A DNA stretch of 64,000 bases from Plutella xylostella (GCF_932276165.1 NC_063986.1:3484501-3548500), one strand, 5' to 3'; positions 50,401 to 58,519 are shown, counted from the stretch's first letter. Translations and numbers: made by a program. Notes: generated by a model not told the origin, from the sequence alone.

Positions 50401-53400
50401 TCGGTCTTCAGGTTAAACTACACTGGCTCAGTGATATCATAGGTTATTGCTAGTCGAAATCATTTAGAGCACTGAAGTTGCTCCATGCTTCGAGATTTTT
50501 ATTTACAGAAAGTGTTACTCATAATTAGAAAACATATTTATAAACATAAAAACTATACTATATAATCTACTAGTATTTTAATCATTATTTAACATGGAAA
50601 GCCTTTACATTACATAGCTTTTCGGAAAGAGTAACATTTATCTTCGACGTGCATTTATTTTCTCTCGCAGTCGAAATAGTGATGTGCATGCAATTTCCAA
50701 AACCACAAGCGTTATTATTCAATATTTCACCGACTCAGCCGTTAAACCGGTTAAACCAATATTAAATAAAAGACAAAGAAAAAATATGCACAATGGATCG
50801 GCTTTTTAATTGCCTTAAATTGGGTCACGCTTATACAAACAGCGATTCGCTTATTCAGTAGATTTCGGTATACGTCCAGCCTTTATTAATACCCATAGTT
50901 ACACTATTATGGGTCTTATAACTGCATGTATACGGTGTCATTTCCAATACTTATGGGCATCGGTGATAAATGCTCTCTACGACACCAGCGTTTTTAATTC
51001 CGATGCCAAAATTATGGGACGTGCGGCGCTGATGTGTTCATTTTTATTCCCTTTGTGTGTTTAATTTACCAATGTGAAGGAATCATACAAGTGCACATTT
51101 TTTTAATTAATATCTTACGTACGGGCAATCACATATAAAAAATCACATGTATAAAATGTATAAAATTCATGGTAGAAATATACTTATATAATTTTTTAAA
51201 AACTTATAATCATTTGCAAAAGACATAAATAAAATAAATATTTAGGTAAACGCTCTATTATATCTTATAAGTTTATACAAAGAAATATGGAAGTAAACAA
51301 TTTTATTTGCAATTTGTGTTTGAGCCATTTTCTTATACTTAACTATTGTAACCACGAAAGCATTAATAAATCTGAGTTAACAACTAAGGATACCGCAGCA
51401 TCTGTTTATACAACATTAACTGAGATATTACATTAACCGCTCTCAATAATACCCTAGGTATATTAATAATAGGTAATCGATTAATCATGCTTACTTTGAG
51501 CCTAATTAATAGGAGTCCGATTTCGTGATCCATTACTCCGTAATCACCGTATTCGAATGCGCTTTTGATACTCTGTGACCATATTTCAGGGGAAGCCGAC
51601 GCCGTAAATAGTAGAATTGCCTCAGACCAATGTTACCGTATAAACTGCTAGATTTGGCTGGTATCAAACATTTTACTCGAACGAAATAAATTAAGTTGAA
51701 AATCGGTTCAATATTCAAAATTCAAAAGCTTATTCGTCATCATTGCCAGTAAAACATACTTTGTTGTTTCATCTTCAACAGCATCAGCTTTCTCAAGGAG
51801 TACCAAAACACTATGCCAAGCATTTTTCATATTCATCATATATTCAGCCTCTACCGGCTAGTCTTAGCTTAGGTTGTGGGTCCAGGACGTCCCTACGCTT
51901 GTCTGTATGTGGTCTCCACTAGAAAACTCTCTTGTTTTTTGGGAATCTCAAAAAGTGAAAAAGCAAACCATATATTTTACAGTAAGCTGACCAATTGGAT
52001 TCTTTTTTCAGGGCAACTGTCTGTACCATTACTACCATTAGTGTAGCCATCGCGGCATCAGCAATGTTGCCATAAATCGTGGAATGTCACACTCGAGGCT
52101 TTTTATGTGACCTTTGCCTAATCGCCAGGCTTTGTTCCACTGTTACTAATTGCCACTTTGTTTGTGTTCATTTTTTTATTGGAATTGTTGTATATTTATG
52201 TTTTTATTCTAACCTGAACTTGAATCTAATCGAAACCTATGAGGTTCACATTATGGTCACTTTTAATACCAAGTAGCCTATGTCCCTATTCTTATATTAT
52301 CTCAACTTAATAACTACGTAAGGTTTGGCTTGTGAAAAATTGACAAAACATACATGCATTGACTGAAACAAAACATACATATGTTTTGTGGTTAGCAAAA
52401 TATGCCTGTTGGGTAGAAGATGTCAGGAAAAATATGTTTACTATTTTCTAACCTTGCCAGAGTCAGAGTTCTACTATTACAAAGTACCTAACTAATTAAA
52501 CTACATAATACCTATCAGTGCTTAAATAAATCCTAAACCCACACTAATCAATAAATAATTATCCAACCAATTTTAATTTAAGTACTTGATTGGAAACTAT
52601 TTGGGTTTTACGCAAATCAGTTTGTGGTCACATTAATGAATATCAAACCGAACATAATTCTAATTAATTTTTCCATGTAAGTAAGTTAAAAAGGGCCCAC
52701 ATAGTATAAGGAAAGCTGGTAAGGGATAGTTCTAAAAAAACTTTAAATTATCATTGAGTAGGTATAATTGAAATTATTAACATATACCTACTGAGCAACA
52801 GCACTCGGACCCTCAGTCCATGCGAGGTACCAACGAGCATAAAACCAATATACCTAAATATTTAAACTCACAGTAGACTGTAAATAGAAAATCCTCAAAG
52901 AATTTTTCCACTTGCAATCACGTACTGTGCGCGTGACGCTTACAGAGAGTTTGAAATGTAATATTTTTTAGGAAACATCATGCTCGAACGCAAACTGAAA
53001 CAGTACCGGTACGACTGTTATTTTCATCAACATATTTTTCGTTACAAAACGATATTGGTTTTTTTAGGTTAGAATTAGGTACTTAAAATTATTGAATTTC
53101 CAACCTTTAAAACAAAATTATCAGCATAAAACAAGATCAACTTAACAGCTATCCAACTATAGAAACTTCCGAAAACATGAAACAACTGTACATTATCACC
53201 TCATAAATACTAACAACTTGATACCAAACAAACAATATCGCACAGAATAAAGACATTACGGTAGTTCCTTATTTACTCCAGACCGATATACAGGGTGGTC
53301 GATATACAGGGTGGTCTTTGTCGCGGCGTTAGTCGCGCGAGCGAGCGCTCCAGTCGGCCGTGCGGAATGAAAATTAATAACATCCTGTTAGTTGGGCCGA

Positions 53401-56400
53401 TCGGTAAATTGAGTTGGGGCTGATACGGTACAAAAAATGCTCCCTGTAACTTTCATGGCTGTTGACTGAAGGGGCATAAATTGTCTTGAGATGGGCCTTG
53501 TTTGTCGTATGTTTAACTTATTAAGTATTTGTGTGTTTTGTTATGCTACATGGACAAGTAAATAACATGTTTTTGTAGGAGTAAGTAATAACTTTTTTTT
53601 TATTGTTTTAATTCAATAAAGAAATACACATTAATAATGAGTTTATCTCGTTAATCATCTGCAACTATGAGTTAATTATAAGGTATGTATCCTAAACCGA
53701 CAGTTTTTATTCAAAGGTCTGTTCTTCTACTATACTGAGGTGTAACTACCTACACAGAATAAAGTAAATAATATACCAAGTGTGTATGGCTGTTCTTATA
53801 TACATATACGTAGATACATATAAGTGCGCTGTAAAACGCTCCTCTCAGCCGCTCGCAACGAAAATTAATAGCTTCCTGTTAGAGTAGACGCTCGTGATTG
53901 TCTTCACTAAATCTCCAATTTTTTACTTGAGATAACGAAGGCTGTTATACGTTTTTAACCCCTGTAAATATGTTTGTTTGTATGGCTGTTGCATTTTAGC
54001 ACAGACATGACTGGACCGGCGCTATTATATTTTTAAGTACTTTTTTTTAATTTATAATTTAATTAACATTAAAAGTTTACTCAAATTGCATAAACAAGTA
54101 TAACTAGAAGCTATATTGTGGTCGGAAATCCCTTAACAAATTAATTGCGTTTGCGGCTACTGATCCAACTAAAACAATACAGGGGCTTCAACAAAACACG
54201 GATCAACTGTTGGTAAGTTTAAATTCGCATTTCATTTATATTGTCCATCCAATTACGTATTCCAATTATTGAGTATTTCACGCTCATCGACATCTGTAAT
54301 TACATTCCCGTATCATTGCATTAGACCCGCTCCCCACACGACGCTAGGTGTTAACCCATGTTTTTTTAAGGGCACCGGACATAGAAACAAATCCGTCATT
54401 ACTGGGCCAGAACCTCGCGAGCTCGCGTTTTACTGGTTGACAGAAGAAAAAGAGGCAATCTCTTTACGTTACGCTTATATGTGCGGTGACTTTAAAGGGG
54501 CAGATTTAAAAAATGTGGCGGTTAGGTACTTGGATTCTTTCGAATTACTTCATTTGCGATGTGGTCCTTCAGAATATTATATCCGCGGCAGACGCCCAAA
54601 CTCTGAAAGCGCAAAGTGGGTCCCGCGTTATTACACTGCGCAAAACGAGTGTTGTATTGTCCCGCTTTGATAATATCATAAGTAGTAAATCCTTTGCGTA
54701 CAGCATAAAATATTTCTTGTGTGCTATGAGAATAAATCCAACCAAGGATTCTTATGAAACGATGTATCTTGAAAATAGCTTTTAACGTAATATACTGTGA
54801 AGGGTGTTAAGTCGACTTCAAAGCAACTGTAAAATAACAAATGTTGAGACACACACAATACACTTGGGCACTATAATCACCACAGTGCATGAAAAGATAC
54901 GATACCTTATACGTACACGTCGCACCCTGGGCATTCAGTAACTTAGACAAAAGTCTGACTAAATAATCCTCTCACCACCATGACAAAACTCAGTTCCGTT
55001 AGTGTTTGACCCCGTCACGCTAAGGAGAAGATCACCTTTGCCCGTGGAAATATTTACAGACCTAGGTATTACATTATTTCGGATAACTATCTAACATTTA
55101 TGTTGTCCTAGTACTTTTAATTGGATCTAGCTGTCCGAATAAGCCATAATTATTCTTTAATATAAAAAATATACCTAAGAAGTGATACATGTAGAGCTTG
55201 TGTACGAGTATTATTTTTATGAATAATATTGGTATCAATATTATTGGTAAAATAATATTGGCTGGGGCAGATATTTGTTTAAACACAGATATTTGTTCTC
55301 GGGTCTTGGATGTGCCCGTAAAATGGCAATAGGCCCGCCCCCTATTACATTGGGACTAACATAACACTCTGGCGAAAAGTGGGTGCAGCAATGCACCTCT
55401 GCCTACCCCGCAAGGGAGTACATTAGTACAAGGCGTGAGTGCGTGTTTCTTTTTCTTTTCTTTTGGTATCAATTCTTCTCCTTAGGTGTATTTTGATAAT
55501 AAGTACAATACTATAGTATTTTCAATGTTATTGGGCTAAATGGCGACGTCCAAAGCAGGCCCAGTTCCCCGCTCAATTCGAGGCGCGTGCGGGCACTAAT
55601 TTCCATACAATTAATCCAATGATTAGCTGTAATACTGTGGCTTTTATTATGCATATTGATCCCGCATTTATTGGACGTTTCATTCCGCTATGCTTGTGCC
55701 GGCTCTATTTTGCATTGATCGAGCCTGTAATTGTGACTAATTTACATTTGTGCATATTTATGTAGTTGGACTCTAGATGACAGTAATCTAGAGTCCCACT
55801 ACATAAATATGCAGTGTTGTGCAGCAAATTGGTTTCATTTAGGTTTGCCAAATTTCTTTGAAAAAATATCTCATGCTGTTAATTCGAACGCAGTCAATAA
55901 AATATATTATAATCTCATTTGCACCTGCATCATACACTGCATGGAACTCAGTTTAACCTCTCCTTCTCCCCAAGCGGAACAAAAAAGAAAAACTTCTTCA
56001 GCGAAAACAAACGCTATGTTCAATTAAAAGAAAAATGCGGTAAGTATGTAACTAAGCTAAGGTTCCTGAGTATTCAGAAAGTGTAATTTTTTAACATAAT
56101 GTTTCTTATGCAGATGAGAGTAGGTGCTATTCTGGTGCAGTCGGCAGCTTTATGCAGATAGAATGAAGCGTCCCGTACGGCACACGTTCCGTTCCTCGCG
56201 AGTAAATCTCCCCCCCCCCCTCCCCCCCCCCCCGTATCGCGCGCCACAGACGCTCGTTCACAGACAATCGTTTAAGTGCAACAATTTGCTAGAAACACGT
56301 GGAACCTAGGTCACACTCAGGTTTAGGTACGCTATTCAGCTGCCACACTTGAGAAGCGCTCTTGGGAGGTACATTTTCAGTCAGTTTATGGTTATAAACC

Positions 56401-58457
56401 GTGATTAATTTCTTTTAAGTACATACCTACCTATATTATATTATCTCATTACGTACACTTTACATGGGCATTTATGGCTCATATATAGCTTAGCTATTGA
56501 AGTTAAATATACAAATACTTAATTACATATACAAATTAATAAGCCTTCTTTTAGGCTCATGATACTCGTACGTTAGTTATGTGCTACCTTCTATGAAGTA
56601 ATGGATGTTCTGAATACTTGTAGTTTTAGATTGCTCTGTAAAACAGAATATGACTCCACGAGATTCAGACGTTCCAGCTATTGCACACCGAGACCATCCA
56701 GCTCCATACGGCTAATGTGTTTGAAATAACTTACTTTTATAACCTCCCACAGTATTACTCGGAGAACTTTTTACAAACGTATTGCTACCACCCATATTAG
56801 TTACTCGTGCGACTCTCGAAGAATTAAAATTAATTAGGTAATTCTGTAGATTTATAAATGGTAGATTTTTTTCCACCTAAAACTCAACCCTGTATTATAG
56901 AAACGCTTACAATCTCTTGACATTTTGTTAAAACTAGCCCCCTGCCTAGGTAATACCACTACAGTTATAGAGCTATATAATTCTTGCAATCGACAAACAA
57001 TAAAATTCTAGGTAGCACTAATAAAACATATTTCAATTTGTACATTTTGTACTGTCAGTGTTGGTGTAGCCAAATGAATTATTAATGACGTAGATATAAA
57101 TAAAATAGCTAAAATATTGTACAAACAAATATGTAATTTTCATTATTTGCACACTAGGAAGTAGCATGGTTCAAACACCGGCGAAAAACCGCTGAAACAA
57201 AGCAAAGAGAATGTTTGCATTGCATGTTATTCTGTTGGATCTGTTTTACATAAGCGAGCAATAATTATCTAACCCGACCTCATAACTCTCGAGCATAAAA
57301 CTAAATAAACCGACAACGCACTGAATAGAAGCATCTCTTTAATTTTCATAACGCGGCGCTCCGCTCGACAATTCATTAACTATGAAGTTTTAACCCTTTT
57401 CATGTCACTGAAATAGAGAACAGCCGGGTAACTAATGTTTCGGTGCTCTGTAGTTAGTTTATACAGAGGCACAAGCAGAAAATTAATACCCTCAAAGAAG
57501 TGCCCGAATGGGATCCCGACTCCCATTAGTGCTGGCCAAAGGGGCAACATTTAGTTTAGCAAATACAGCTCGAAAGCTCTTTAAGCTGCTAGCAGCTAAT
57601 TTTGGTCGCATGATATCCTTAATTTTGCAGATTGAAAAGCGAAATTTCGCGGTCCGCTTACATGGAGACGTAATGAGTTTGAAATTTGAATCCCGTACCT
57701 AAATAATTAAGTTTAATTATTTTTGCAGACTTGTATAAGCTTACGAGAAAATTCTAGAGTAATGTATTTACTGTCTAGCATGTAGTCACATTGTTTAGGT
57801 ATGTATTAACACATAACTACACTAAATGCGACTACATGCTAGACGAGCAATTAAAAAGTTCCACCTGCTATTGCCGTTGTATATGTCACTGGACCATTTT
57901 GTTGCTCTCCAGTGTAATTACTTATCCATAAGCCCGCTACATTAAAATGTGAAATGAGAAATAACAAAAACAGGGAATTGAAGTGTAGATGCCATGCGAC
58001 CATGGCAGATCTCAAAACTCGAAAAGAGTGTCCCCGGGTGTCGTAAAAACTGTACTTTACAGCGTTCCACCAATCACAGCGCCGTATTTATGGTTTATCG
58101 CGATATAGTGACGTTTATCTACGTCTATAACGAACCCGTGTAGCTTAGCCTGGGCTGTCAGCAACCAAGGTTACTCTGATTAGCTGTTAGATCATTAACA
58201 CCCCTGTTACATTGTAATGTCATCAATTATACGTCATCTCCATATTAAATTCTTGACGGATGGGTCAAAAGTCAGCAACGAATCCCTTGTTATGATCTTA
58301 CAGAGTATGGTGAAACTGGGGCTAATCCTTTCACCACGGTGACAAACCATGCTAAGAAGAAGGAGTAAGACTCACCTGCAACAATAGTCAGCAGTGCGAA
58401 GGAGACCAGGGGAAGCCCCCCGTCCAGGCAGGCGCGGCCCCGCACCGCTTCCGCCAT
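23096..58457 (-). CDS. DIP/lachesin-like three-Ig cell-adhesion protein (whole gene, 8 coding exons)
   Basis: Coding exons, 5' to 3' on the minus strand: 58457-58376, 49562-49435, 48163-47978, 35357-35168, 28548-28417, 25025-24897, 23887-23717, 23478-23096. All introns are GT-AG, phases agree at every junction, and the total is 1401 nt (466 aa plus stop). Layout: hydrophobic N-terminus (about residues 13-28); Ig1 with C61, W73, C122; Ig2 with C164, W176, C220; Ig3 with C263, W275, C323; a stalk with 16 consecutive Thr; hydrophobic C-terminus without a cytoplasmic tail, suggesting a GPI anchor. N-glycosylation sequons: N48-I-T, NGS and NLT in Ig3, NST in the stalk. Motifs such as VAWIKSDTKTILAIHTH and YMCQINTDPM are characteristic of DIPs, which bind Dpr proteins at the neuronal surface to specify synaptic partners. 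The paralogue cannot be named without a phylogeny. Function is inferred from the family; the exon structure is read directly. Confidence 0.93.
23717..23887 (-). CDS. DIP-like gene, exon 7 (second half of Ig3)
   Basis: 171 nt, acceptor TTTGTCTGTAG, donor AAAG-GTCAGT, phase 1 to phase 1. Encodes residues 283-339 with NGSKYVISEEILNEY, an NLT sequon in RMNLTITRL, and DFGEYSCGAVNGYAKAEG with the closing Ig3 cysteine (C323). Reading through the donor gives G-Q-stop, so intron retention would truncate the protein before the stalk and anchor. Confidence 0.95.
24537..24740 (+). repeat. possible tRNA-derived SINE of a second family
   Basis: GCTCAGTTAGGTAAGA at about 24553 resembles a tRNA A-box region, and GGGTTCGGATCCC at about 24592 a B box with one change. 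A non-tRNA body follows until the TAA-flanked MITE at 24744. Lies in intron 6. Confidence 0.45.
24741..24889. mobile_element. MITE family A, copy at exon 6
   Basis: Element 24744-24886 (143 bp) has imperfect inverted ends (GCACCAGCT ... GGGGC, with ACTCG-TTAGATCATAA inside) and TAA on both sides (24741-24743 and 24887-24889). Its edge is 10 bp from the end of exon 6. Related copies lie at 28584-28721 and about 58146-58322. Confidence 0.75.
24897..25025 (-). CDS. DIP-like gene, exon 6 (first half of Ig3)
   Basis: 129 nt, acceptor CTCCGCAG, donor GGAG-GTATGG, phase 1 to phase 1. Encodes residues 240-282: APLVRVASPVVLRAADMQ, then VSLLCYVEAAPK with C263 and LNTW with W275. A MITE ends 10 bp inside the downstream intron, so the donor hexamer is almost at the transposon edge. 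Confidence 0.93.
25117..25262. repeat. GAGCAATGAAAAAGTTCC-family MITE
   Basis: Left end ACACTCACGACCAATTAAAA, right end GTGGAATTTTTTCATTGC followed by TTGTGAGTGT. Internal CACCAAATTAC is shared with 6122-6360. Located about 90 bp upstream of exon 6. Confidence 0.65.
25434..27185 (+). pseudogene. 5'-truncated LINE (non-LTR retrotransposon), split by a foldback-like insert
   Basis: The first part (25434-25987) reads a reverse-transcriptase core: GVRQGGLTSPDLFNLYIDDL, then the catalytic YADDMVLLSP, then a thumb region with FRYLGHIL. It is broken at HLWIN by the element at 25988-26744 and resumes at INYTRKAMSTMRVQYNDAYR, ending in stop after VHQDANRK at 27020-27022. The 3' end has AATAAA near 27150 and a (TTA)n-rich tail to about 27185. 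The 5' end, endonuclease domain and fingers are missing. The clade is not assigned. Opposite strand to the host gene, in intron 5. Confidence 0.85.
25979..26753. mobile_element. 757-bp foldback-like element with 9-bp target duplication
   Basis: Element 25988-26744 lies between perfect copies of GGATCAACT (25979-25987 and 26745-26753). Ends GGTTC/GAACCC are inverted. Both subterminal regions are made of degenerate short repeats around TCGTTTGGCATAA and TATGGCCAAA, in opposite orientation at the two ends. Nine-base duplications and inverted arms built of short subrepeats resemble insect Foldback elements; MULE elements also make 9-bp duplications. It has no transposase and is non-autonomous. 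Confidence 0.75.
28284..28385. repeat. MITE family B, copy beside exon 5
   Basis: Inverted arms CGGGTTCGTTATCCACGTCG and ATCGATAACGAACCCG around a short centre with TCACGATATAGTTAC. Related sequences lie at 33595-33685 and 58038-58142. It ends about 33 bp from the exon 5 donor. Confidence 0.65.
28417..28548 (-). CDS. DIP-like gene, exon 5 (second half of Ig2)
   Basis: 132 nt, acceptor TGTCCACAG, donor CATT-GTGAGT, phase 1 to phase 1. Encodes residues 196-239 with ADMGTYLCIAANGIPP, the closing Ig2 cysteine (C220) and the NG(I/V)PP motif seen in this family. Two degenerate copies of its 5' half lie within 370 bp upstream in intron 4, and MITEs sit 33 bp from both of its ends. Confidence 0.94.
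28581..28724. mobile_element. MITE family A, copy at exon 5
   Basis: Element 28584-28721 (138 bp): inverted arms CGATACTCGGTTCGAACATAA and TTATGATCTAACCGAGTATCG, with TAA at 28581-28583 and 28722-28724. It lies 33 bp upstream of the exon 5 acceptor junction, between the exon and its truncated copies. Confidence 0.8.
28749..28810 (-). pseudogene. truncated copy 2 of exon 5 (acceptor intact)
   Basis: On the minus strand, CTTCTGTCCACAG is followed by a sequence closely matching the start of exon 5, reading VVEKFVGPSLTLRGLQRVD. Similarity stops where exon 5 continues with MGTYLC, so the domain half and the donor are absent. The AG acceptor is intact. Lies in intron 4, 201 bp upstream of real exon 5. 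Confidence 0.8.
28866..28920 (-). pseudogene. truncated copy 3 of exon 5 (acceptor mutated)
   Basis: A third, shorter and more diverged copy reading VENFIGPALTLRG before a stop. The acceptor position has AA instead of AG. The intron tail next to it (GGACATATGCACAAAGG) also resembles the tail beside copy 2 (CGGATATTCACAAAAGC on the plus strand), so intron sequence was duplicated with the exon. Confidence 0.75.
31439..31520 (+). repeat. common lepidopteran repeat fragment
   Basis: TTTTAACCGACTTCGAAAAAATGAGTAGGTTC followed by a T-rich run and TTTATGTACCGAG, a motif widespread in Lepidoptera. Family class not determined. Confidence 0.5.
33595..33685. repeat. MITE family B, diverged copy
   Basis: Shares CGCCATAAATACGGCGCCTGATTGG and the ATCGACGTCGATTAAGAACC end with 58038-58142, in intron 4. 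Confidence 0.5.
33778..35023 (+). mobile_element. probable solo LTR (about 1.24 kb)
   Basis: The block 33782-35019 starts TGTAACG and ends GCGCGACA and is flanked by GTAG on both sides (33778-33781 and 35020-35023). AATAAA lies at about 34943, some 75 bp before the right end, as expected for an R-U5 boundary. Near the left end is a DRE-like TATCGATA (about 33876) and a hairpin (CGTCGATAATT). Consensus donor (CGG-GTAAGTG, 34147) and acceptor (TATTCCAG, 34636) sites suggest a spliced transcript. An unrelated nested transcription unit is the alternative. Confidence 0.45.
35168..35357 (-). CDS. DIP-like gene, exon 4 (first half of Ig2)
   Basis: 190 nt, acceptor CAG before ATGGGTCAC, donor AAAG-GTGAGT, phase 0 to phase 1. 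Encodes residues 133-195: the Ig1-Ig2 linker LSVVIPPDI, then EGGSVELKC (C164) and PIISWKRNGG (W176). The strong GC of this exon against its AT-rich intron is typical of coding sequence here. Confidence 0.94.
36148..36205. repeat. GTAGC-rich cluster
   Basis: Repeated CGTAGCACCGTCGTAGCACCGTAGC words, similar to 12692-12766. Lies in intron 3. Confidence 0.45.
36838..36897 (-). repeat. LINE 3'-end remnant, minus strand
   Basis: CCCAGAGGGGTAAGCAAGGACTATGGATCTCTAAGTGCAACG is a diverged reverse complement of the 47.1 kb LINE end. Confidence 0.6.
37259..37415. mobile_element. MITE-like long inverted repeat
   Basis: Arms of about 65 bp starting TATCTAAGC, running through GAAACTGAAATCAGAATTTG and TTCGCGAAA to TTTTCCATAG, then a short spacer and the inverse. 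Lies in intron 3. Confidence 0.75.
37766..37853. mobile_element. short complete MITE, GAGCAATGAAAAAGTTCC family
   Basis: 88 bp: left AGCAAGGAATGAAAAAGTTCC and right GGAACTACTTCATTGCTCGTG are inverted copies. It is the most compact intact member in the window. Confidence 0.7.
37875..38431 (+). repeat. lepidopteran repeat GGCCAAGTGCGAGTCGG...CTACGGAACCC
   Basis: Starts CCGGCCAAGTGCGAGTCGGG and ends GGCTACGGAACCCTAAAAA, with (GACGGACA)n at about 38353-38376 and GGGTTCCGT at both ends. The class of this abundant family is not resolved. Confidence 0.75.
43422..43652 (+). repeat. interspersed repeat, second copy of the 20.85 kb family
   Basis: Same blocks as 20846-21046, with a (GACA)n expansion near 43602-43616. 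Lies in intron 3 of the DIP-like gene. Confidence 0.75.
47060..47205 (+). pseudogene. RTE-type LINE, last codons and tail
   Basis: Reads RLMNVEEAKEVCQDRCTWRS then IVSAYPSGRQA and a stop, the typical C-terminus of an endonuclease/reverse-transcriptase LINE protein, followed by a (TGTA)-type tail near 47190. Only the 3' end remains. Confidence 0.7.
47978..48163 (-). CDS. DIP-like gene, exon 3 (second half of Ig1)
   Basis: 186 nt, phase 0 at both ends, acceptor CCCCCACAG and donor CAG-GTATGT. Encodes residues 71-132: VAWIKSD at the Ig1 tryptophan, the LSVTHNGHNTWKLYI strands, and DSGTYMCQINTDPM with the closing cysteine C122. This is the most diagnostic segment for the DIP/lachesin group; in studied DIPs the Ig1 domain contacts Dpr partners. 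Confidence 0.95.
49231..49345 (-). pseudogene. RTE-type LINE 3'-end fragment
   Basis: Minus strand GGTGGCGATCGTTAGGAGAGGCC then TATGTCCAACACTGGAC is the typical end of RTE proteins (WRS...AYVQQWT-like, here decayed), followed by a (CT)n simple repeat in place of the usual tail. Lies in intron 2. Confidence 0.6.
49435..49562 (-). CDS. DIP-like gene, exon 2 (mature N-terminus, first half of Ig1)
   Basis: 128 nt, acceptor CTCCACAG and donor AAG-GTGAGC; enters at phase 1 and leaves at phase 0. Encodes residues 28-70, including the N48-I-T sequon and the first Ig1 cysteine in the motif DVHFTC (C61). It ends at HLSTYK, the usual junction before VAW in this family. A truncated copy of its 5' part lies 254 bp upstream in intron 1. 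Confidence 0.92.
49609..49740. repeat. MITE with GTACAGTC-type ends
   Basis: Ends TGTACGGTCAGCTG and CAGTTGACTGTACA are inverted relative to each other, and the centre carries GGGCACTTTTGTTCCTGGTC. It lies exactly between exon 2 and its truncated copy. Confidence 0.6.
49750..49863 (-). pseudogene. truncated copy of exon 2 in intron 1
   Basis: 114 bp align with 49496-49615, including a 52-bp identical block. The copy has an intact acceptor (CCGCAG) and reads QLQVSGRGEAEPEFLSPLVNI before diverging, where the real exon reads LENITVAQGRD. No donor follows the conserved part. A MITE-like element (49609-49740) separates it from the real exon. Confidence 0.85.
50259..50372 (+). repeat. 3'-tail fragment of RTE-like/5S-SINE repeat
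   Basis: AACCCGCACTTGGCCAGCGTGG through GGACGTAATGGGTCGTGATGATGA matches the tail half of the SINE at 19953-20365, but the 5S-like head is absent. Confidence 0.7.
55228..55475 (+). repeat. 5'-truncated tRNA-derived SINE
   Basis: Body identical in kind to the copy at 4.0 kb but starting inside it (GGGGCAGATATTTG at 55264) and ending in a T-rich tail. TTGGTATCAAT occurs at 55229-55239 and again just after the tail, a likely target duplication. About 23 AT-rich bases separate the left repeat from the SINE body, perhaps added at the truncated 5' end on insertion. Confidence 0.8.
55751..55813. other. 63-nt near-perfect hairpin
   Basis: 28-bp arms with one mismatch (TGCATATTTATGTAGT... / inverse) around the 7-nt loop GACAGTA. 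Could be a decayed MITE or a small-RNA precursor. Lies in intron 1. Confidence 0.5.
56206..56234. repeat. poly-C tract
   Basis: Nearly pure C run with one T interruption, in intron 1. Confidence 0.85.
57773..57844. other. 72-nt imperfect hairpin, precursor-like
   Basis: Outer stem of 15 perfect pairs (GTCTAGCATGTAGTC), an A-C mismatch, four more pairs, an internal loop, and an inner TATGT/ACATA stem with a short loop. The shape is compatible with a miRNA precursor but not diagnostic. A MITE end (GAGCAATTAAAAAGTTCC) begins right after it. Confidence 0.35.
57845..57916. repeat. GAGCAATGAAAAAGTTCC-family MITE
   Basis: Left GAGCAATTAAAAAGTTCCAC and right GGACCATTTTGTTGCTC are inverted ends; about 72 bp, similar to 37766-37853. 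Confidence 0.6.
58038..58142. repeat. MITE family B, copy in intron 1
   Basis: Contains CACCAATCACAGCGCCGTAT, TATCGCGATATAGTGACG and CTACGTCTATAACGAACCCG. It directly abuts the family A copy near exon 1. Confidence 0.55.
58146..58325. mobile_element. MITE family A, copy at exon 1
   Basis: The right end GGTGAAACTGGGGC followed by TAA matches the copy at exon 6. Inside are TTAGATCAT and GTTATGATCTTACAGAG. The left boundary is blurred. It lies about 50 bp inside intron 1 from the exon 1 donor. Confidence 0.6.
58376..58457 (-). CDS. DIP-like gene, coding exon 1 (start codon and signal peptide)
   Basis: Begins ATGGCGGAAGCG and ends GTTGCAG before the donor GTGAGT, leaving phase 1. It encodes 27 residues, MAEAVRGRACLDGG followed by the hydrophobic LPLVSFALLTIVA, a plausible signal peptide. 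This ATG has a good context (A at -3, G at +4). It is preferred over the ATG at 58480, whose frame stops after five codons. The 5' limit of the exon is not resolved. Confidence 0.85.
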
Positions 58458-58462
58458 CGTGC

Positions 58463-58516
58463 TCAACTCTTCGCTCCCATGCGCTCCTGGTACACCTCAC
58501 ATCGCGACTGTATCAT
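58463..58516 (-). promoter_or_regulatory. upstream ORFs just before the DIP-like start codon
   Basis: An ATG at 58516 opens an 18-codon frame ending in TGA at 58463, five bases before the main ATG. A second in-frame ATG at 58480 gives the short form MGAKS. If the 5' UTR includes this segment, ribosomes must reinitiate or leaky-scan to reach the main start. The transcription start is not known, so the regulatory role is inference. Confidence 0.4.
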
Positions 58517-58519
58517 TTT

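Larger units (their letters stand above)
49563..58375 (-). other. intron 1 of the DIP-like gene
   Basis: 8.8 kb between the signal-peptide exon and Ig1. It holds the exon-2 pseudo-copy (49750-49863), a SINE fragment (55228-55475), two hairpins (55751-55813, 57773-57844), a poly-C run (56206-56234), MITE pieces near its 5' end, and a pair of similar GC-rich motifs near 53.35 and 53.84 kb. No other coding exon is recognised in it. Confidence 0.8.

Noticed and set aside
54269..54785. Two overlapping frames of 133 and 90 codons in intron 1
   Set aside because: No family resemblance, no splice sites of note and overlapping frames with equal merit.
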